Assembly: GCA_016717855.1 (NCBI GenBank)
Contig: JADKEV010000025.1
Span: 1-64,000 of the forward strand
Source of the DNA: Betaproteobacteria bacterium
GTDB taxonomy: Bacteria; Pseudomonadota; Gammaproteobacteria; Burkholderiales; Casimicrobiaceae
Length of the DNA: 64,000 bases
Direction of reading: 5' to 3'
Shown here: positions 36,139 to 44,637 of the stretch, piece by piece
Numbering within the stretch: the first letter of the stretch is position 1
Layout: every line of letters begins with the position of its first letter
Notes under the pieces: generated by a model
What the model saw: the letters and a program-made list of their open reading frames with translations, nothing else
What the model was told of the DNA's origin: nothing
Database searches by the model: none
Position numbers and translations under genes: made by a program

Positions 36139-37290
36139 TCACTCGTCGTGGCGCAGCGCCAGCATCGCTTCGAACAGCTCCGGCTCGTCCCACGGCACGT
36201 CGGCCGGATACTCGGCCAGGTAGCGGCTTCCGGGGTCGCGCAACCACTCGCGCGGGAACACGACGACGATGTCTTGCCCTGCCGCGGGGGGTTCCGCAGG
36301 CGGTACCGGCGGCTCCCCGTCCAGCGCGCGCCGCAGCGCGAGTCCCAGGTCGGCGCCGACCCGTTCCCCCATGTGCATGTGCGTGACGATCCGGCGATTG
36401 ATCTCCAGCAGGTGGGCTTCGCCGGTCGCCGCATCGATGATGAATTGCGCATTGAAGAATCCGCACAGGCCGAAGCCGCGGCAGAGCTTCTCCGAGAATG
36501 CGCGGGTCTCCGGCGAGGCCACGAAACGCAGCACCGCGGTCTGCCCGACACCCTCGCGAGTGGCGACGTGGCGCGCCCAGCCGAAGCTGGCCAGCGGCGC
36601 CCCCTGCAATGCGACCAGCGCCTGCGAGTGATGCGCTCCGGTGACGAATGCCTGCACCAGCAACCGGGGCGCGCGGTTCTCGCCGAGATCGATCTGGTTG
36701 GGCCGCAGGAGTTGCTGCGCGGCTTCCAGCAATTCGGCACGCCCTTGGACGATGGCGACACCCGCCCCCGAGAATCCGAAGCGCCGCTTGAGCACCACCG
36801 GGTAGCCGCGCGCTTCGGCAAAGGCGACGGCGTCGTGCGCGCGATCGACGATCGCGTGGGGCGGCACGCGCACCCCCAGCGCTTCGGCGGCCGGCGGCAG
36901 CAGCGTCTTGTCGATGCTTGCCGCATAGAACCGCGGTTCGCCCATCGACTTGGCGACCAGTGCCGCGAGCCGCGTCTGCAGCTCTGGCTTCAAGCCCGGC
37001 GGCGGATCGAGCACGAGGATGAACAACAGCCGCACCGCCATTTCGTCGCAGGGGACGAGCAACACCGGGTCGACCTTGTCGACCAGCCGGATGAGCATCC
37101 CCAGCCATTCCATCGGAACCGCGGTATCCGACACGAGGCCGACCTCGGACAGGAAGCGCGACTTCAGGACCAGCGAACCGCGGGGCGCCAGCAAGGCGAC
37201 CCTGAATCCCGCCCTGGCGAGCGCGCCGGGCGTGCGCGCGGTTCCCAGCCACTGTGTGGCCGTCGCCACCAGCAGCACGGTGCGGGTCAT
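36139..37290 (-). CDS. ATP-grasp domain protein
   Basis: The product has 383 residues. An N-terminal Rossmann-like half (RTVLLVATATQWLGTARTPGALARAGF..LLVPCDEMAVRLL) is followed by an ATP-grasp fold: HAIVDRAHDAVAFAEARGYPVVLKRRFGFSGAGVAIV (ATP lysine and glycine loop), LLVQAFVTGA, and the Mg site HLLEINRRIVTHMH. It resembles carbamoyl-phosphate-synthase-like ligases that join a carboxylate to an amine or thiol. The substrate is not known. It is the first gene of an operon with the unrecognised protein and the RsbW-like kinase. It differs from the gshB at 47392 in length and motifs. Confidence 0.75.
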   Translation of the reverse strand: MTRTVLLVATATQWLGTARTPGALARAGFRVALLAPRGSLVLKSRFLSEVGLVSDTAVPMEWLGMLIRLVDKVDPVLLVPCDEMAVRLLFILVLDPPPGLKPELQTRLAALVAKSMGEPRFYAASIDKTLLPPAAEALGVRVPPHAIVDRAHDAVAFAEARGYPVVLKRRFGFSGAGVAIVQGRAELLEAAQQLLRPNQIDLGENRAPRLLVQAFVTGAHHSQALVALQGAPLASFGWARHVATREGVGQTAVLRFVASPETRAFSEKLCRGFGLCGFFNAQFIIDAATGEAHLLEINRRIVTHMHMGERVGADLGLALRRALDGEPPVPPAEPPAAGQDIVVVFPREWLRDPGSRYLAEYPADVPWDEPELFEAMLALRHDE

Positions 37291-37378
37291 GCCGGGCGCC
37301 GCTGTGTGCGGTTCGTGCCGAAATGCCGAACGGTTGAACGGCGCGGCCGGTCCGGCGTGGCTTGTCGGGTCGCTCCCG

Positions 37379-38407
37379 TCATTCCTGTGCGCGGCCGGTG
37401 GTGCGGAGGAGTTCTGCCCAGTGCCGCACGTCCGCTTCGATTTCCGCAGCGAATTGTTCCGGCGTGTTGGCCTCCACTTCCATGCCCATCGCGGCGAGTT
37501 GCCGGCGCAGGCCGGGCAGAGCGGTGACGCGCGTCAGCTCGTCATGCAGCCGCGATATGACCGCGCGCGGCGCGCCGGCCGGGAGCATGACGCCGTGCCA
37601 GGTCGTGATGTCGTAGCCCGGGTAACCAGCTTCCGCAACCGTCGGGACGTCGGGGAACTCCGCCATCCTCCGGCGTCCGCTGACCGCCAGTGCGCACAAC
37701 CGGCCATCGCGCACCAGCGCCGCGACGGTGCCCAGGTGCGTGAACAGCACCGGCACCACGCCGGAGAGCACGTCGCGCACCGCGGTCGCCGTGCCGTTGT
37801 AGGGGACATGAAGCAGGCTCACCCCGGCGCGCCTGAACAAGAGGTCCGCCGCCATGTGCGAGGTCGAGCCGAGATCGCTGCTCGCGTAGGAGAGCTGGCC
37901 CGGTGCCCGGCGGGCGCGGGCGATCAGCTCCGGGAGCGAGGTCACGCCCAGTGCCGGGTTGACGGCGATGACGATGGGCAGGCGCGTAAGCCTGGTAACC
38001 GGAGCGAATGCGCGCCCCAATTCCTTGCCATGCGTTCCCCGCGCGCCCGGCGCGATTGCGTTGCTGCCATTGTTGGCCAGGAGCAGCGTGTAGCCGTCCG
38101 GCGCGGCATCGGCAGCCAGGTCGAGGGCGATGCGCCCCGCGGCGCCGGGCCGGGGATCGACCACGATCGGCACGCCCAGCGCCTCGCCCAGCGGCTGCGC
38201 GAGCAGGCGGCCGAGCAGGTCGCTGCTGCCGCCGGCGGCGGACGGCAGGATCAGGCGGATCGGGCGATTGGGGTAGTGTTCATCGACCACCACGGCCGTG
38301 GCGGCGCGCGGAAGCAGGCATCCCGCGGCGGCGGCCAGCAGGAGGCGACGCCCCGGATTGGTGACGCACGGAAGCGCAAGCTTGCGGGAACGGCGGACTG
38401 CGATCAT
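37379..38407 (-). CDS. Bug-family (TctC) tripartite tricarboxylate transporter substrate-binding protein
   Basis: The product has 342 residues from the ATG at 38407, which opens a leader with RR and a hydrophobic core (RRLLLAAAAGCLLPRAATA). The Bug core follows: YPNRPIRLILPSAAGGSSDLLGRLLAQPL, VVDPRPGAAGRIALDLAADAAPDGYTLLLANN, VPYNGTATAVRDVLSGVV, PDVPTVAEAGYPGYDITTWHGVMLPAG. These periplasmic proteins bind carboxylates or related ligands. No TctA/TctB membrane genes adjoin, as is usual for the many orphan Bug genes of Burkholderiales. The ligand cannot be predicted. Confidence 0.85.
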   Translation of the reverse strand: MIAVRRSRKLALPCVTNPGRRLLLAAAAGCLLPRAATAVVVDEHYPNRPIRLILPSAAGGSSDLLGRLLAQPLGEALGVPIVVDPRPGAAGRIALDLAADAAPDGYTLLLANNGSNAIAPGARGTHGKELGRAFAPVTRLTRLPIVIAVNPALGVTSLPELIARARRAPGQLSYASSDLGSTSHMAADLLFRRAGVSLLHVPYNGTATAVRDVLSGVVPVLFTHLGTVAALVRDGRLCALAVSGRRRMAEFPDVPTVAEAGYPGYDITTWHGVMLPAGAPRAVISRLHDELTRVTALPGLRRQLAAMGMEVEANTPEQFAAEIEADVRHWAELLRTTGRAQE

Positions 38408-38752
38408 CTTGGCGCTTGCCGAAACGGTGACTGGTTGCAATTGCTGAAACGCCGGCGAACTCCGACACGCGGGCAGATTAGCATAGGCGCAACACAGTGC
38501 GCCCGGCGATCCGGGCGAGCGCGCGGCGGGACGGAGCGTTCTGCCGCAGGCGGTCACGCCCGCTGCCCGACAGGCTGCCAAAGCGTCGCGCGTTTGCCGC
38601 AAATCAATGGCGCTGTTGTTGCAGGCCGGACAATACTCGCCATATGTTGATGTGGTGTTGACCATCGCACCGCGGACTGGTCAGCCGGCGTGAATCCGGA
38701 CGGCAGGACCGCGGTCCCCTGAAGGCAGTGCAATCTCCTGGAGACCACGACC
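38408..38752. other. Divergent intergenic region
   Basis: This region separates the Bug gene (-) from the OmpA-family gene (+). The frame upstream of the Bug start is open but lacks conserved residues. Both promoters should lie here. A ggagacc ribosome site precedes the OmpA-family ATG. No other element was recognised. Confidence 0.35.
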
Positions 38753-39358
38753 ATGAAAGCGCTCACATTCCTCGTTGCCATCGTTTGCTTCGCCGCGGCC
38801 GCCGTGGTGCACGCGCAAACCGGGAATGTCGCCGACTTCGGCGACAAGGAAATCACCAAGGGCGACGTGTTGCGCGCGCTGAGCCCTTCACTCAAGACCA
38901 GGGGATTGACGATCGGCCAGGAGGAGCCAAAGGACGCGGCCGCCGCCAAGGATGCGCCGGCCGGCACGGCGGCGGCGGCGCCCGGCGCCGCGCCCGCGGC
39001 TGTAGCCACCACCGGCCCCCGCAAGCTGTCGCTGCAATTGCAGTTCGGCCTGAACTCGGCGGAGTTGACGCCGGGGGCCAGGCGCCGCCTCGACGCGATC
39101 GGCGAGGCGCTCGCCGCCGCCGAGCTGGCGCAGGCGAAGTTTGTCATCTCCGGCCATACCGACGTCAGCGGCAGTTACGACTACAACTTGCGCTTGTCCA
39201 GGCGCCGGGCGGACGCGGTCAAGGTCTACCTGGTGAGCGCGCACGATGTCGCGCCGGAACGGCTCAAGGCCGTGGGGCGCGGGCCGGATGAACTCCTCGA
39301 TGAGGACAACCCGAAGAGTCCCGCGAACCGGCGGGTGCAGCTCGCGGTCGTCGAGTGA
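38753..39358 (+). CDS. OmpA-family protein (peptidoglycan-binding domain)
   Basis: The product has 201 residues. The signal peptide MKALTFLVAIVCFAAAAVVHAQ and a short segment (VADFGDKEITKGDVLRALSP) are followed by an Ala/Pro-rich linker and the OmpA_C domain at ~95-200. Domain markers are LSLQLQFGLNSAELTPGARRRLDAIGEAL, FVISGHTDVSGSYDYNLRLSRRRADAVKVYLV and GRGPDELLDEDNPKSPANRRVQLAVV. The Asp and Arg that grip meso-diaminopimelate are present (HTDVSG and NRRV regions). It is periplasmic or outer-membrane associated and anchors to the cell wall. Confidence 0.85.
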   Translation: MKALTFLVAIVCFAAAAVVHAQTGNVADFGDKEITKGDVLRALSPSLKTRGLTIGQEEPKDAAAAKDAPAGTAAAAPGAAPAAVATTGPRKLSLQLQFGLNSAELTPGARRRLDAIGEALAAAELAQAKFVISGHTDVSGSYDYNLRLSRRRADAVKVYLVSAHDVAPERLKAVGRGPDELLDEDNPKSPANRRVQLAVVE

Positions 39359-39517
39359 GGCAGTCGCGGAGCTGAAAGTGCGCGCGCCGGCGCCGTGCGC
39401 AGCGCGGCGGCCTGATCGGCGCCGTTTCACTTCCGAAGAGCCGTCGCCGCCGGCCGGGCTTCGGGTGGAGCGATAATAGGCGCGCCAATCACGGTCGTCA
39501 CCTCAGGGGATCACAGC

Positions 39518-40297
39518 ATGGACATGGGCATCAAGGGCCGGACCGCGCTCGTCTGCGCGGCGAGCAAGGGGCTGGGCAAGGGCTGCGCGATGGCGCTGGC
39601 GGGGGAAGGCGTCAACCTGGTCATCACCGCGCGCGGGGCGGACGCGCTGCAGGCGACGGCCGACGAAATCCGCCGGGCGACCGGCGTCACGGTGACCGCC
39701 GTCGTGGGCGACATCACGACGCCGGACGGACGCGCGGCGGCACTGGCGGCCGCCCCGCAGTTCGACATCCTGGTCAACAACGCCGGCGGCCCGCCGCCGG
39801 GCGACTTCCGCGACTGGGACCGGGACGCGTGGATCAAGGCGATCGATGCCAACATGCTCACGCCGATCGAACTGATCAAGGCCACGGTGGACGGGATGAT
39901 CGCGCGCAAGTTCGGCCGCATCGTGAACATCACGTCGGGCGCGGTCAAGGCGCCGATCGACATCCTGGGCCTGTCCAATGGCGCGCGCGCCGGCCTCACC
40001 GGCTTCGTCGCCGGGCTGTCGCGCAAGACCGTTGCGCACAACGTGACGATCAACAGCCTGCTGCCCGGCGCGTTCGACACCGACCGGCTGCGCGGCACCG
40101 CGATCGGCGCGGCCAAGGCGCAGGGCAAGACCGTGGAGGAACTGCTGGAGGTGCGCAAGAAGGCGATTCCCGCCGGGCGCTTCGGCAACATCGATGAATT
40201 CGGCGCCGCCTGCGCGTTCCTGTGCAGCGTGCACGGCGGCTACATCACCGGGCAGAATCTGCTGCTCGACGGGGGGGCTTATCCGGGGACGTTCTGA
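39518..40297 (+). CDS. SDR-family protein with atypical active site
   Basis: The product has 259 residues with the SDR fold: VCAASKGLGKGCAMALAGEG cofactor loop, NNAGGPPPGDF, NMLTPIELIKATVDGMIARKFGRIVNITSG (catalytic Ser position), and C-terminal GRFGNIDEFGAACAFLCSVHGGYITGQNLLLDGG. Where classical enzymes have YxxxK, this one reads SNGARAGLTGF, so the Tyr aligns with Ser and the Lys with Arg. A subgroup of 3-oxoacyl-ACP-reductase-like proteins seems to share this form. It may use another mechanism or bind cofactor without classical catalysis. It stands alone on the plus strand. Confidence 0.8.
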   Translation: MDMGIKGRTALVCAASKGLGKGCAMALAGEGVNLVITARGADALQATADEIRRATGVTVTAVVGDITTPDGRAAALAAAPQFDILVNNAGGPPPGDFRDWDRDAWIKAIDANMLTPIELIKATVDGMIARKFGRIVNITSGAVKAPIDILGLSNGARAGLTGFVAGLSRKTVAHNVTINSLLPGAFDTDRLRGTAIGAAKAQGKTVEELLEVRKKAIPAGRFGNIDEFGAACAFLCSVHGGYITGQNLLLDGGAYPGTF

Positions 40298-40415
40298 CAG
40301 CGAAACCAGCCGCCGTAGGATGCCGCGAGTGGGTGGGCCAGGCCATCTTTCAATGGCCACCCGGGTGTCGGGCAAGGGAAACGCATCTCACCGCTCCATT
40401 CGGATGGTTCGGCGA

Positions 40416-40447
40416 GATGGGTATCGCTGCGCTCCACCCATCCTACG
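40416..40447. repeat. Dispersed palindromic repeat (copy a)
   Basis: The sequence gatgggtatcgctgcgctcc followed by acccatcctacg is the reverse complement, with one mismatch, of the element at 55247-55278; a shortened copy lies at 44605-44630. The ends (gatgggt and acccatc) can pair. It lies between the SDR and argG genes and resembles short intergenic repeats common in proteobacteria. Confidence 0.55.
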
Positions 40448-40473
40448 AATTACAAACTACGGACTGCGGGCGA

Positions 40474-41820
40474 TTACTTCTTCTCGTCGTCCGCCGGCCC
40501 GGACACGCGTGGCATTTCCGAGCCCAGCGACGGCGCCAGCAGGCCTATCTTCGCGTAGGTCGCGAGTTTCTCCCGCGTGTCGACGATGTCGAGGTTGCGC
40601 ATCGTGAGCTGGCCGATCCGGTCCTGCGGGGTGAAGAAGGCCTCGCCCCGTTCCATCGTCAGGCGCTCGGGCTTGTAGGTCAGGTTCGGGCTCGTCGTGT
40701 CCAGGATCGAGTAGTCGTTGCCGCGGCGCAGCTCGACGGTCACCTCGCCGGTGATCACGCGCGCGACCCAGCGCTGCGCGGTGTCGCGCAGCATCATCGC
40801 CTGCGGATCGAACCAGCGGCCCTGGTAGAGCAGGCGTCCCAGGCGCCGGCCCTGGTCGCGGTACTGCTCGATCGTGTCCTCGTTGTGGATCCCGGTGACC
40901 AGCCGTTCGTAGCCGATGTGCAGCAGCGCCATGCCCGGCGCCTCGTAGATGCCGCGGCTCTTGGCTTCGATGATCCGGTTCTCGATCTGGTCGCTCATCC
41001 CCAGCCCGTGCCGGCCGCCGATCGCGTTCGCCGCCAGCAGCAGCGCCACGTCGTCCTCGAAGGTTTCGCCGTTGAGCGCCACCGGACGGCCTTCCTCGAA
41101 ACGGATCGTGACGCGCTCGGCCTTGACCGCGACGTCCTCGCGCCAGAACGCGACGCCCATGATCGGCTCGACAATCTTGATCCCCGAGGCTAGCTGTTCC
41201 AGGTCCTTCGCCTCGTGCGTCGCGCCCAGGATGTTCGAGTCGGTCGAGTAGGCCTTCTCGGTGCTCATCTTGTAGCCGAAGCCGGCCTTGATCAGGTACT
41301 CGGACATTTCCTTCCGGCCGCCCAACTCGTCGATGAACTGCTGGTCGAGCCACGGCTTGTAGATGCGCAGGCCCGGGTTCGCCAGCAAGCCGTAGCGATA
41401 GAAACGCTCGATGTCGTTGCCCTTGAACGTGCTGCCGTCGCCCCAGATGTTGACGTCGTCCTCCTTCATCGAGATCACCAGCATCGTGCCGGTGACCGCG
41501 CGCCCGAGCGGCGTGGTGTTGAAATACGGGACGCCGGCGGTGGTGATGTGAAACGCCCCGCACTGGAGCGCCGCCAGGCCTTCGGCGACGAGCTGGCGGC
41601 GGCAGTCGATCAGGCGCGCGCGCTCGGCCCCGTACTGCAGCGCCTTGCGCGGGATGTCGTCGTAATCGGGTTCGTCGGGCTGGCCGAGATTCGCGGTATA
41701 GGCGAAGGGGATGGCGCCCTTTTCGCGCATCCACAGGAGCGCGGCGCTGGTGTCGAGTCCGCCGGAGAAGGCGATGCCGACCTTTTCGCCGACGGGAAGT
41801 GACTGCAGGATGTTCGCCAT
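40474..41820 (-). CDS. argG: Argininosuccinate synthase
   Basis: The product has 448 residues, the length of the long (E. coli-type) ArgG. It joins citrulline and aspartate with ATP in arginine synthesis. The P-loop of the N-type ATP pyrophosphatase is visible as IAFSGGLDTSAALLWM at residues ~16-31. YTANLGQPDEPDYDDIP, the citrulline/aspartate-binding GDGSTFKGNDIERFYRYG, and SDQIENRIIEAKSRGIYEAPGMALLHI also match. It is a single-gene unit on the minus strand, with the palindromic repeat after its stop. Confidence 0.95.
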   Translation of the reverse strand: MANILQSLPVGEKVGIAFSGGLDTSAALLWMREKGAIPFAYTANLGQPDEPDYDDIPRKALQYGAERARLIDCRRQLVAEGLAALQCGAFHITTAGVPYFNTTPLGRAVTGTMLVISMKEDDVNIWGDGSTFKGNDIERFYRYGLLANPGLRIYKPWLDQQFIDELGGRKEMSEYLIKAGFGYKMSTEKAYSTDSNILGATHEAKDLEQLASGIKIVEPIMGVAFWREDVAVKAERVTIRFEEGRPVALNGETFEDDVALLLAANAIGGRHGLGMSDQIENRIIEAKSRGIYEAPGMALLHIGYERLVTGIHNEDTIEQYRDQGRRLGRLLYQGRWFDPQAMMLRDTAQRWVARVITGEVTVELRRGNDYSILDTTSPNLTYKPERLTMERGEAFFTPQDRIGQLTMRNLDIVDTREKLATYAKIGLLAPSLGSEMPRVSGPADDEKK

Positions 41821-41980
41821 GATTTGCCGCCGGCGCGAAGTGCCGGCTATGGTGGGGAATCCGGCATCTTACTTGATGCCGCGCGCGAGCATGGTGTGCC
41901 GAACGGGGACAGGCCCGATGCCGCGCGCCGGCCCGGCCCGGGTGGCGGCATCGACAAGCGACAGCGCCGGCCCAAAAGCA

Positions 41981-42002
41981 GAACGGCCCCGAAGGGCCGT
42001 TC
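41981..42002 (-). terminator. Intrinsic terminator downstream of the crystallin-type gene
   Basis: A perfect 9-bp stem, gaacggccc and gggccgttc, closes a 4-base loop. On the minus strand it is followed by ctgctttt. It lies 24 bp past the stop of the gene at 42026, so it likely ends that transcript and insulates argG. Confidence 0.7.
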
Positions 42003-42025
42003 CACGACTGCCATTGCAATGCCGG

Positions 42026-42835
42026 TTACCCGCGCGGCACGCCCTGCGCGTTGACCGTGATGGTCGGGCCCGGGGGCGTCTGCAACTGCACCCGGTGCAC
42101 GGCGCCACGGAAGCTGTACGTCACGTCCCAGTACTGCGGCGGGCCGCTGGGCGCCGTCGTCGTGCACCGCTGGACATCCTGCCCGGAGACAACCGTGCCG
42201 CCATCGCGCCCCGTGTTCGCGCCGATCGCGCCGCCAACGACCGCGCCGCCAACGGTGGCGGCGTCGTTGCCGCGCCCGCTGCCGATCTGGTGGCCGAGCA
42301 CGCCGCCGATGATCGCGCCGAGAACGGCGCCGCCGACATTGGGACTACCGCGGTCTTCGACGACCTGCTGGCGCTCGACCCAGCAACGCTGCTGCGGCGG
42401 GCCGACCACGGCGCGCACCGACGTGACGGGCGCCTCGAACAGCCGTTCGTTCGGGCGCTGGCGATATTCGTACGTGGGCGCGGGCAGCGGCGCCGGCGCT
42501 TCGACCACGCCGCGCGGTTCCCGGACGACCGGCCGGACCGAGGAAATGTTGTTGCTCATGCCCAGGCTGCTGAGCGAATCGTAGGATCCGCGGCGGAGCA
42601 CGACGCAGGTTCCCTCGAAGCGCCCGTGCTCGCAGACTTCCCAGCGGCCTTTTTCGACAACCGCTGACGACGCCCGGTCGTTGAACCCGCGGCGTTCCAT
42701 GTCGGCGACTTGCCGGTCGGTCGTGAACGAGCGGCCGCGGAAGCCCTCGCCTTCGTAGAAAGTGATCTGCGCCGCTGCCTGCGTGGCGATGGCGATTGCG
42801 GCCACGCCCAGGGCGGTCTGTAGTTTCCGGTTCAT
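42026..42835 (-). CDS. Secreted beta/gamma-crystallin and glycine-zipper (17 kDa antigen-like) protein
   Basis: The product has 269 residues. The signal peptide MNRKLQTALGVAAIAIATQAAA leads to a beta/gamma-crystallin domain (~23-105: ITFYEGEGFRGRSFTTDRQVADM, WEVCEHGRFEGTCVVLRRGSYDSLSSLGMSNNISSVRPV) that may bind calcium. A linker (~106-150) precedes a glycine-zipper 2TM domain (GAVLGAIIGGVLGHQIGSGRGNDAATVGGAVVGGAIGANTG) and a beta-rich tail. The second part resembles the Rickettsia 17 kDa surface antigen family, located in the outer membrane. A stabilising envelope role is an inference. Confidence 0.8.
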   Translation of the reverse strand: MNRKLQTALGVAAIAIATQAAAQITFYEGEGFRGRSFTTDRQVADMERRGFNDRASSAVVEKGRWEVCEHGRFEGTCVVLRRGSYDSLSSLGMSNNISSVRPVVREPRGVVEAPAPLPAPTYEYRQRPNERLFEAPVTSVRAVVGPPQQRCWVERQQVVEDRGSPNVGGAVLGAIIGGVLGHQIGSGRGNDAATVGGAVVGGAIGANTGRDGGTVVSGQDVQRCTTTAPSGPPQYWDVTYSFRGAVHRVQLQTPPGPTITVNAQGVPRG

Positions 42836-43046
42836 ATGTGGTTCTCCATTCGATTTGCGCGCGGCATTGCGCGACTGGTGTTGGCCTAGCGGGCATTCAA
42901 CGCGCGAAGCTATCGCGGCGTTGTCGTCCTGCGCGGCATAGGCGAGTCGGCGGGCGTCGCCAGCCGGCGACAGACCAGTCCTACACGCATATCACGTGAC
43001 CGTGCCGAAGCGGCGTCCGCTGCATCCCGCAACGCTGCGCCACTGG

Positions 43047-43577
43047 TCAGCCCGGCTTTCTGAATTCGTTGTCTATCCATTGCAGCGCGCTATCCCTGCT
43101 CAACCTGAATTCCGGCGTGACGCGGACCCGCGCGATTTCGCCGCCGGCCGCGTCGTGCGCGCTCAGCAGCGCGTGCGGATCGTCTTCGTCGGGCACAATA
43201 TCCAGCGCGACGCTGATGCGCGCCGTTCCGGCCGTCACCGTGACGCTCTGGTGCAGCGTCGCGCGCAGATGCTGCTCATTCCGGCGCACGAATTCCGCCG
43301 CGGTCTTGACCAGGGTACTGAACGCGGTCCGGTCGAGCGGCTTCGGATTCTTCTTGTCGCGGCCCATCGTCCATGGACCCACCAATGCGGGCTCAGACTG
43401 CCCATCCATGTACATGGCGACGGCCCAACCGTCGTCGTCTTCATTCTTGATCACGCGCGCGGTCCAGCCGCCGTCGCGCCAAAGGCGCGGCTCGTTGATG
43501 GCCGTGGCCGCGCCGCAAGCAGCTTCATCCGGCGCGATCGGATTCCCGGACTGCTGATTGGCGTTCATTGCCGGCAT
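43047..43577 (-). CDS. Hypothetical protein
   Basis: The product has 176 residues; the start may also be the ATG at 43568 (MNANQQSG). I do not recognise the family. It has no signal peptide or membrane helix and seems a compact alpha/beta protein: LWRDGGWTARVIKNEDDDGWAVAMYMDGQSEPALVGPWTMGRDKKNPKPLDRTAFSTLVKTAAEFVRRNEQHLRATLHQSV, then GTARISVALDIVPDEDDPHALLSAHD. The two halves could each bind a ligand or partner, but nothing proves this. Codon use looks real and matches the neighbours. Confidence 0.55.
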   Translation of the reverse strand: MPAMNANQQSGNPIAPDEAACGAATAINEPRLWRDGGWTARVIKNEDDDGWAVAMYMDGQSEPALVGPWTMGRDKKNPKPLDRTAFSTLVKTAAEFVRRNEQHLRATLHQSVTVTAGTARISVALDIVPDEDDPHALLSAHDAAGGEIARVRVTPEFRLSRDSALQWIDNEFRKPG

Positions 43578-43724
43578 CGCGGAGCAACCGCGTCTGATGA
43601 ATGACGGCTACAGTTTACCGGTTTCGCCGGTGTCGTCGGTCTGTTACCGCACAGTCGCGGTACGAGTGACGCGCCGGCCTGGGTGGTCATCGCACCGCAC
43701 CAGGCCGGCAAGCGCGGGCGGGAT

Positions 43725-44540
43725 CTACGTCGCGCGCCCGCTGAAAAAATCGGCCAGCCGGAACATCTGGCCGCGCATCATTTCACGGCCGGTGATGGTC
43801 CGGCAGCCTCGCTCCTGCGCCAGCGCCAGCAAGTGGGTGCGCTCCGGCTTTACGATCGCGTCGAACACGATGACGTCCGGCGAAATGGCCGAAATGTCCA
43901 CGGGCATCCGCGGGTCGCTCAGCATCCCGACCGGGGAGGCGTTGAGAAGGACGTCGATGTCGCTGATCAGCGGCTCGCCCGTGGTGACCTCGATCGCGGG
44001 ATTTATGCTGCGAATCTTCGCGGCGAGGTCGTCCGCGCGCGCCTGGTCGCGGTCATGCAGGCGGATCGACCGCGGACTCTCATGCGCGAGGGCCACGCCG
44101 ATCGCCGAGCCGGCGCCGCCAGCCCCGATCAGCGTCAGCCGCTGGTCGAGCAGCGGGTAGCAGCGCCACTGAAATGCCGCGACGCAGCCGAGGCCATCGA
44201 ACATGTCGCCCATCCAAACGCCATCCGGCTGCCGGACCAGCGCATTGATCGCGCCCACGGTGCGTGCCTGCGGCCCGAGCGTGTCGGCAAGTCCTATCGC
44301 GGCCTGCTTGTAGGGAACAGTGAACACCAGGCCGTCGAGATTCTGCACGCGCTTGAGCTGCGCGATGCACGCGGCGAAATCGCCAGGCAGGACGTGGATT
44401 GGAATCATCAGCGCCTCCAGTCCGCGGCGCACGAACTCCGCGGAGAACATCTCCGGCGAGCGCGCCTGTTCGATCGGATCGCCGACTATCCCGAAGATGC
44501 GGGTGCGGCCCGAGACAAAGCTGGATTCTTCCGTTTCCAT
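43725..44540 (-). CDS. Shikimate/quinate 5-dehydrogenase family protein
   Basis: The product has 271 residues, the usual AroE length. The substrate-domain motifs are GIVGDPIEQARSPEMFSAEFVRRGL, VFTVPYKQAAIGLAD (catalytic Lys), and GAINALVRQPDGVWMGDMFDGLG (catalytic Asp). The cofactor domain starts LTLIGAGGAGSAIGVALA. In true AroE the motif is SKSP; here ARSP replaces it, so it may be one of the AroE-like paralogues acting on quinate or another hydroxy-acid. It is followed downstream by an unrelated hypothetical gene. A dispersed repeat lies just upstream. Confidence 0.8.
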   Translation of the reverse strand: METEESSFVSGRTRIFGIVGDPIEQARSPEMFSAEFVRRGLEALMIPIHVLPGDFAACIAQLKRVQNLDGLVFTVPYKQAAIGLADTLGPQARTVGAINALVRQPDGVWMGDMFDGLGCVAAFQWRCYPLLDQRLTLIGAGGAGSAIGVALAHESPRSIRLHDRDQARADDLAAKIRSINPAIEVTTGEPLISDIDVLLNASPVGMLSDPRMPVDISAISPDVIVFDAIVKPERTHLLALAQERGCRTITGREMMRGQMFRLADFFSGRAT

Positions 44541-44604
44541 TGTGGGTTGTGCTGTGCGGGGGGTGGGGCAGCGGTGATTCTACCTTGTCGGCCAGGGTCG
44601 GAGG

Positions 44605-44630
44605 GGGTATCGCTGCGCTCACCCATCCTA
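44605..44630. repeat. Dispersed palindromic repeat (copy b, shortened)
   Basis: gggtatcgctgcgctcaccc followed by atccta repeats the core of the elements at 40416-40447 and 55247-55278, with one base missing in the centre. It lies between the AroE-like and FadH-like genes. Confidence 0.45.
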
Positions 44631-44637
44631 GGGTGCG

